Assembly: GCA_015063325.1 (NCBI GenBank)
Contig: SVUK01000003.1
Span: forward strand, 124,001-188,000
DNA length: 64,000 nucleotides
DNA from: Oscillospiraceae bacterium
GTDB taxonomy: Bacteria > Bacillota > Clostridia > Oscillospirales > CAG-272
Direction: 5' to 3'
The notes below the pieces were generated by a model. The model had not been told where the DNA came from and made no database searches. It saw nothing but the letters and a program-made list of their open reading frames with translations. The translations under genes and the position numbers were made by a program. This document shows, piece after piece, positions 63,620 to 64,000 of this stretch; the first letter of the stretch is position 1, and each line of letters begins with the position of its first letter.

Positions 63620-64000
63620 TTATTTATACATCTTCAATATCTCGTTGTAAGAGTCCACAATGCTTCTCAAAACGCCCATTTGAGTAAAGTCCTCCGGGTA
63701 AGCGATATTGATCTCTCGTATCATACTGAGATTTTCAATAGGCAATACAACGATCTTTTTCTTTTTTAACTCATCCATGCAAACGCTTTTCGGGAGCACG
63801 GAAACGCCGAAATCCCGTCGAATAAGATCTTTGATGGTTGCCAGATTATCCACTTCCAGAATCACGTTGAACTCGTTGATGCTTGTATTGTTGCTTTCCA
63901 AATGAGCCACAAACAAATTTCGTGTACCGGATTCCGGCAGACGAAGGATCATACGTTCTTTTTTTAATTCATTGAGCGTTACCATGCTGCGATTAACAAA
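63620..64000 (-). CDS. LysR-type regulator, 3' part cut by the window edge
   Basis: The minus-strand frame runs off the right end of the window, so only the last 126 or so residues are seen. They match the C-terminal half of a LysR substrate-binding domain (DNLATIKDLIRRDFGVSVLPKSV, then EINIAYPEDF). An internal ATG at 63985 is not the start. The HTH domain lies beyond 64000. The target is unknown. Confidence 0.82.
   Translation of the reverse strand, partial: FVNRSMVTLNELKKERMILRLPESGTRNLFVAHLESNNTSINEFNVILEVDNLATIKDLIRRDFGVSVLPKSVCMDELKKKKIVVLPIENLSMIREINIAYPEDFTQMGVLRSIVDSYNEILKMYK

Overview
The window looks like a chromosomal segment of an anaerobic, spore-forming, low-to-mid GC Clostridia (Bacillota) commensal. 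Pointers are the Bacillota gene order miaB-(ymcA/ylbF)-mutS-mutL, a SpoIVB-type sporulation protease, MrnC, the anaerobic glycerol-3-phosphate dehydrogenase trio, ATP-type PEP carboxykinase, strong AAGGAG ribosome sites and near-consensus sigma-A promoters with 17-base spacers. The species cannot be named from sequence alone. There is no rRNA operon, CRISPR array or intact phage.

Layout. 0.07-8 kb (-): tRNA modification and mismatch repair operon miaB-ymcA-mutS-mutL-tgt, divergent from a long-chain acyl-CoA synthetase (8.2-9.9 kb). 10-20.5 kb: two mirror-image cassettes, each an XRE regulator, about 130 bp of operator DNA, an unannotated 39-46 residue peptide gene and, 16-17 bases later, a large secreted BspA-type leucine-rich-repeat protein. 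gapA and a WecG/TagA glycosyltransferase lie between them. 20.7-26.8 kb (-): pckA, an aminotransferase with its Lrp regulator, a cyclophilin, mrnC, a YjbR protein and radC. 27-28.2 kb: an XRE regulator, tRNA-Leu and initiator tRNA, then a repeated tRNA 3' end and a wrecked IS3-type transposase. 28.2-37 kb: SpoIVB, a hypothetical protein, rpsT, membrane proteins, GT8, a flavoprotein and a beta-helix protein. 37-38.5 kb: an XRE regulator with zinc-ribbon and TM2-like membrane proteins. 38.6-42.7 kb: glp-type oxidoreductases with a divergent DeoR/GlpR regulator. 43-59.4 kb (almost all -): SGNH and GH30 hydrolases, TspO, a tocopherol-cyclase-like protein, an FtsX-type ABC exporter, a polar amino-acid ABC importer, an aldolase, a GNAT fusion, YhhN, an exported MTA/SAH nucleosidase and a Vat-like acetyltransferase. 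59.5-63.5 kb: a likely acquired island (AUA/AGG codon use, gene fragments) holding a MerR-linked hydrolase, a cyclophilin-like lipoprotein and a flavodoxin. The right edge cuts a LysR-type gene.

The most unusual content is non-coding. Family B (four copies) folds into a four-way, cloverleaf-like junction. A GC-rich closing stem holds three hairpins whose sequences differ between copies, while pairing and triloops are kept. Family E (eight copies) is a 80-100 bp palindrome, perfect over 44-48 bp in two copies, placed just after a stop codon and always in the same orientation relative to that gene. The peptide/XRE/secreted-protein cassettes are the best candidate for an undescribed genetic system; the covarying B elements are the best candidate for an undescribed nucleic-acid structure.
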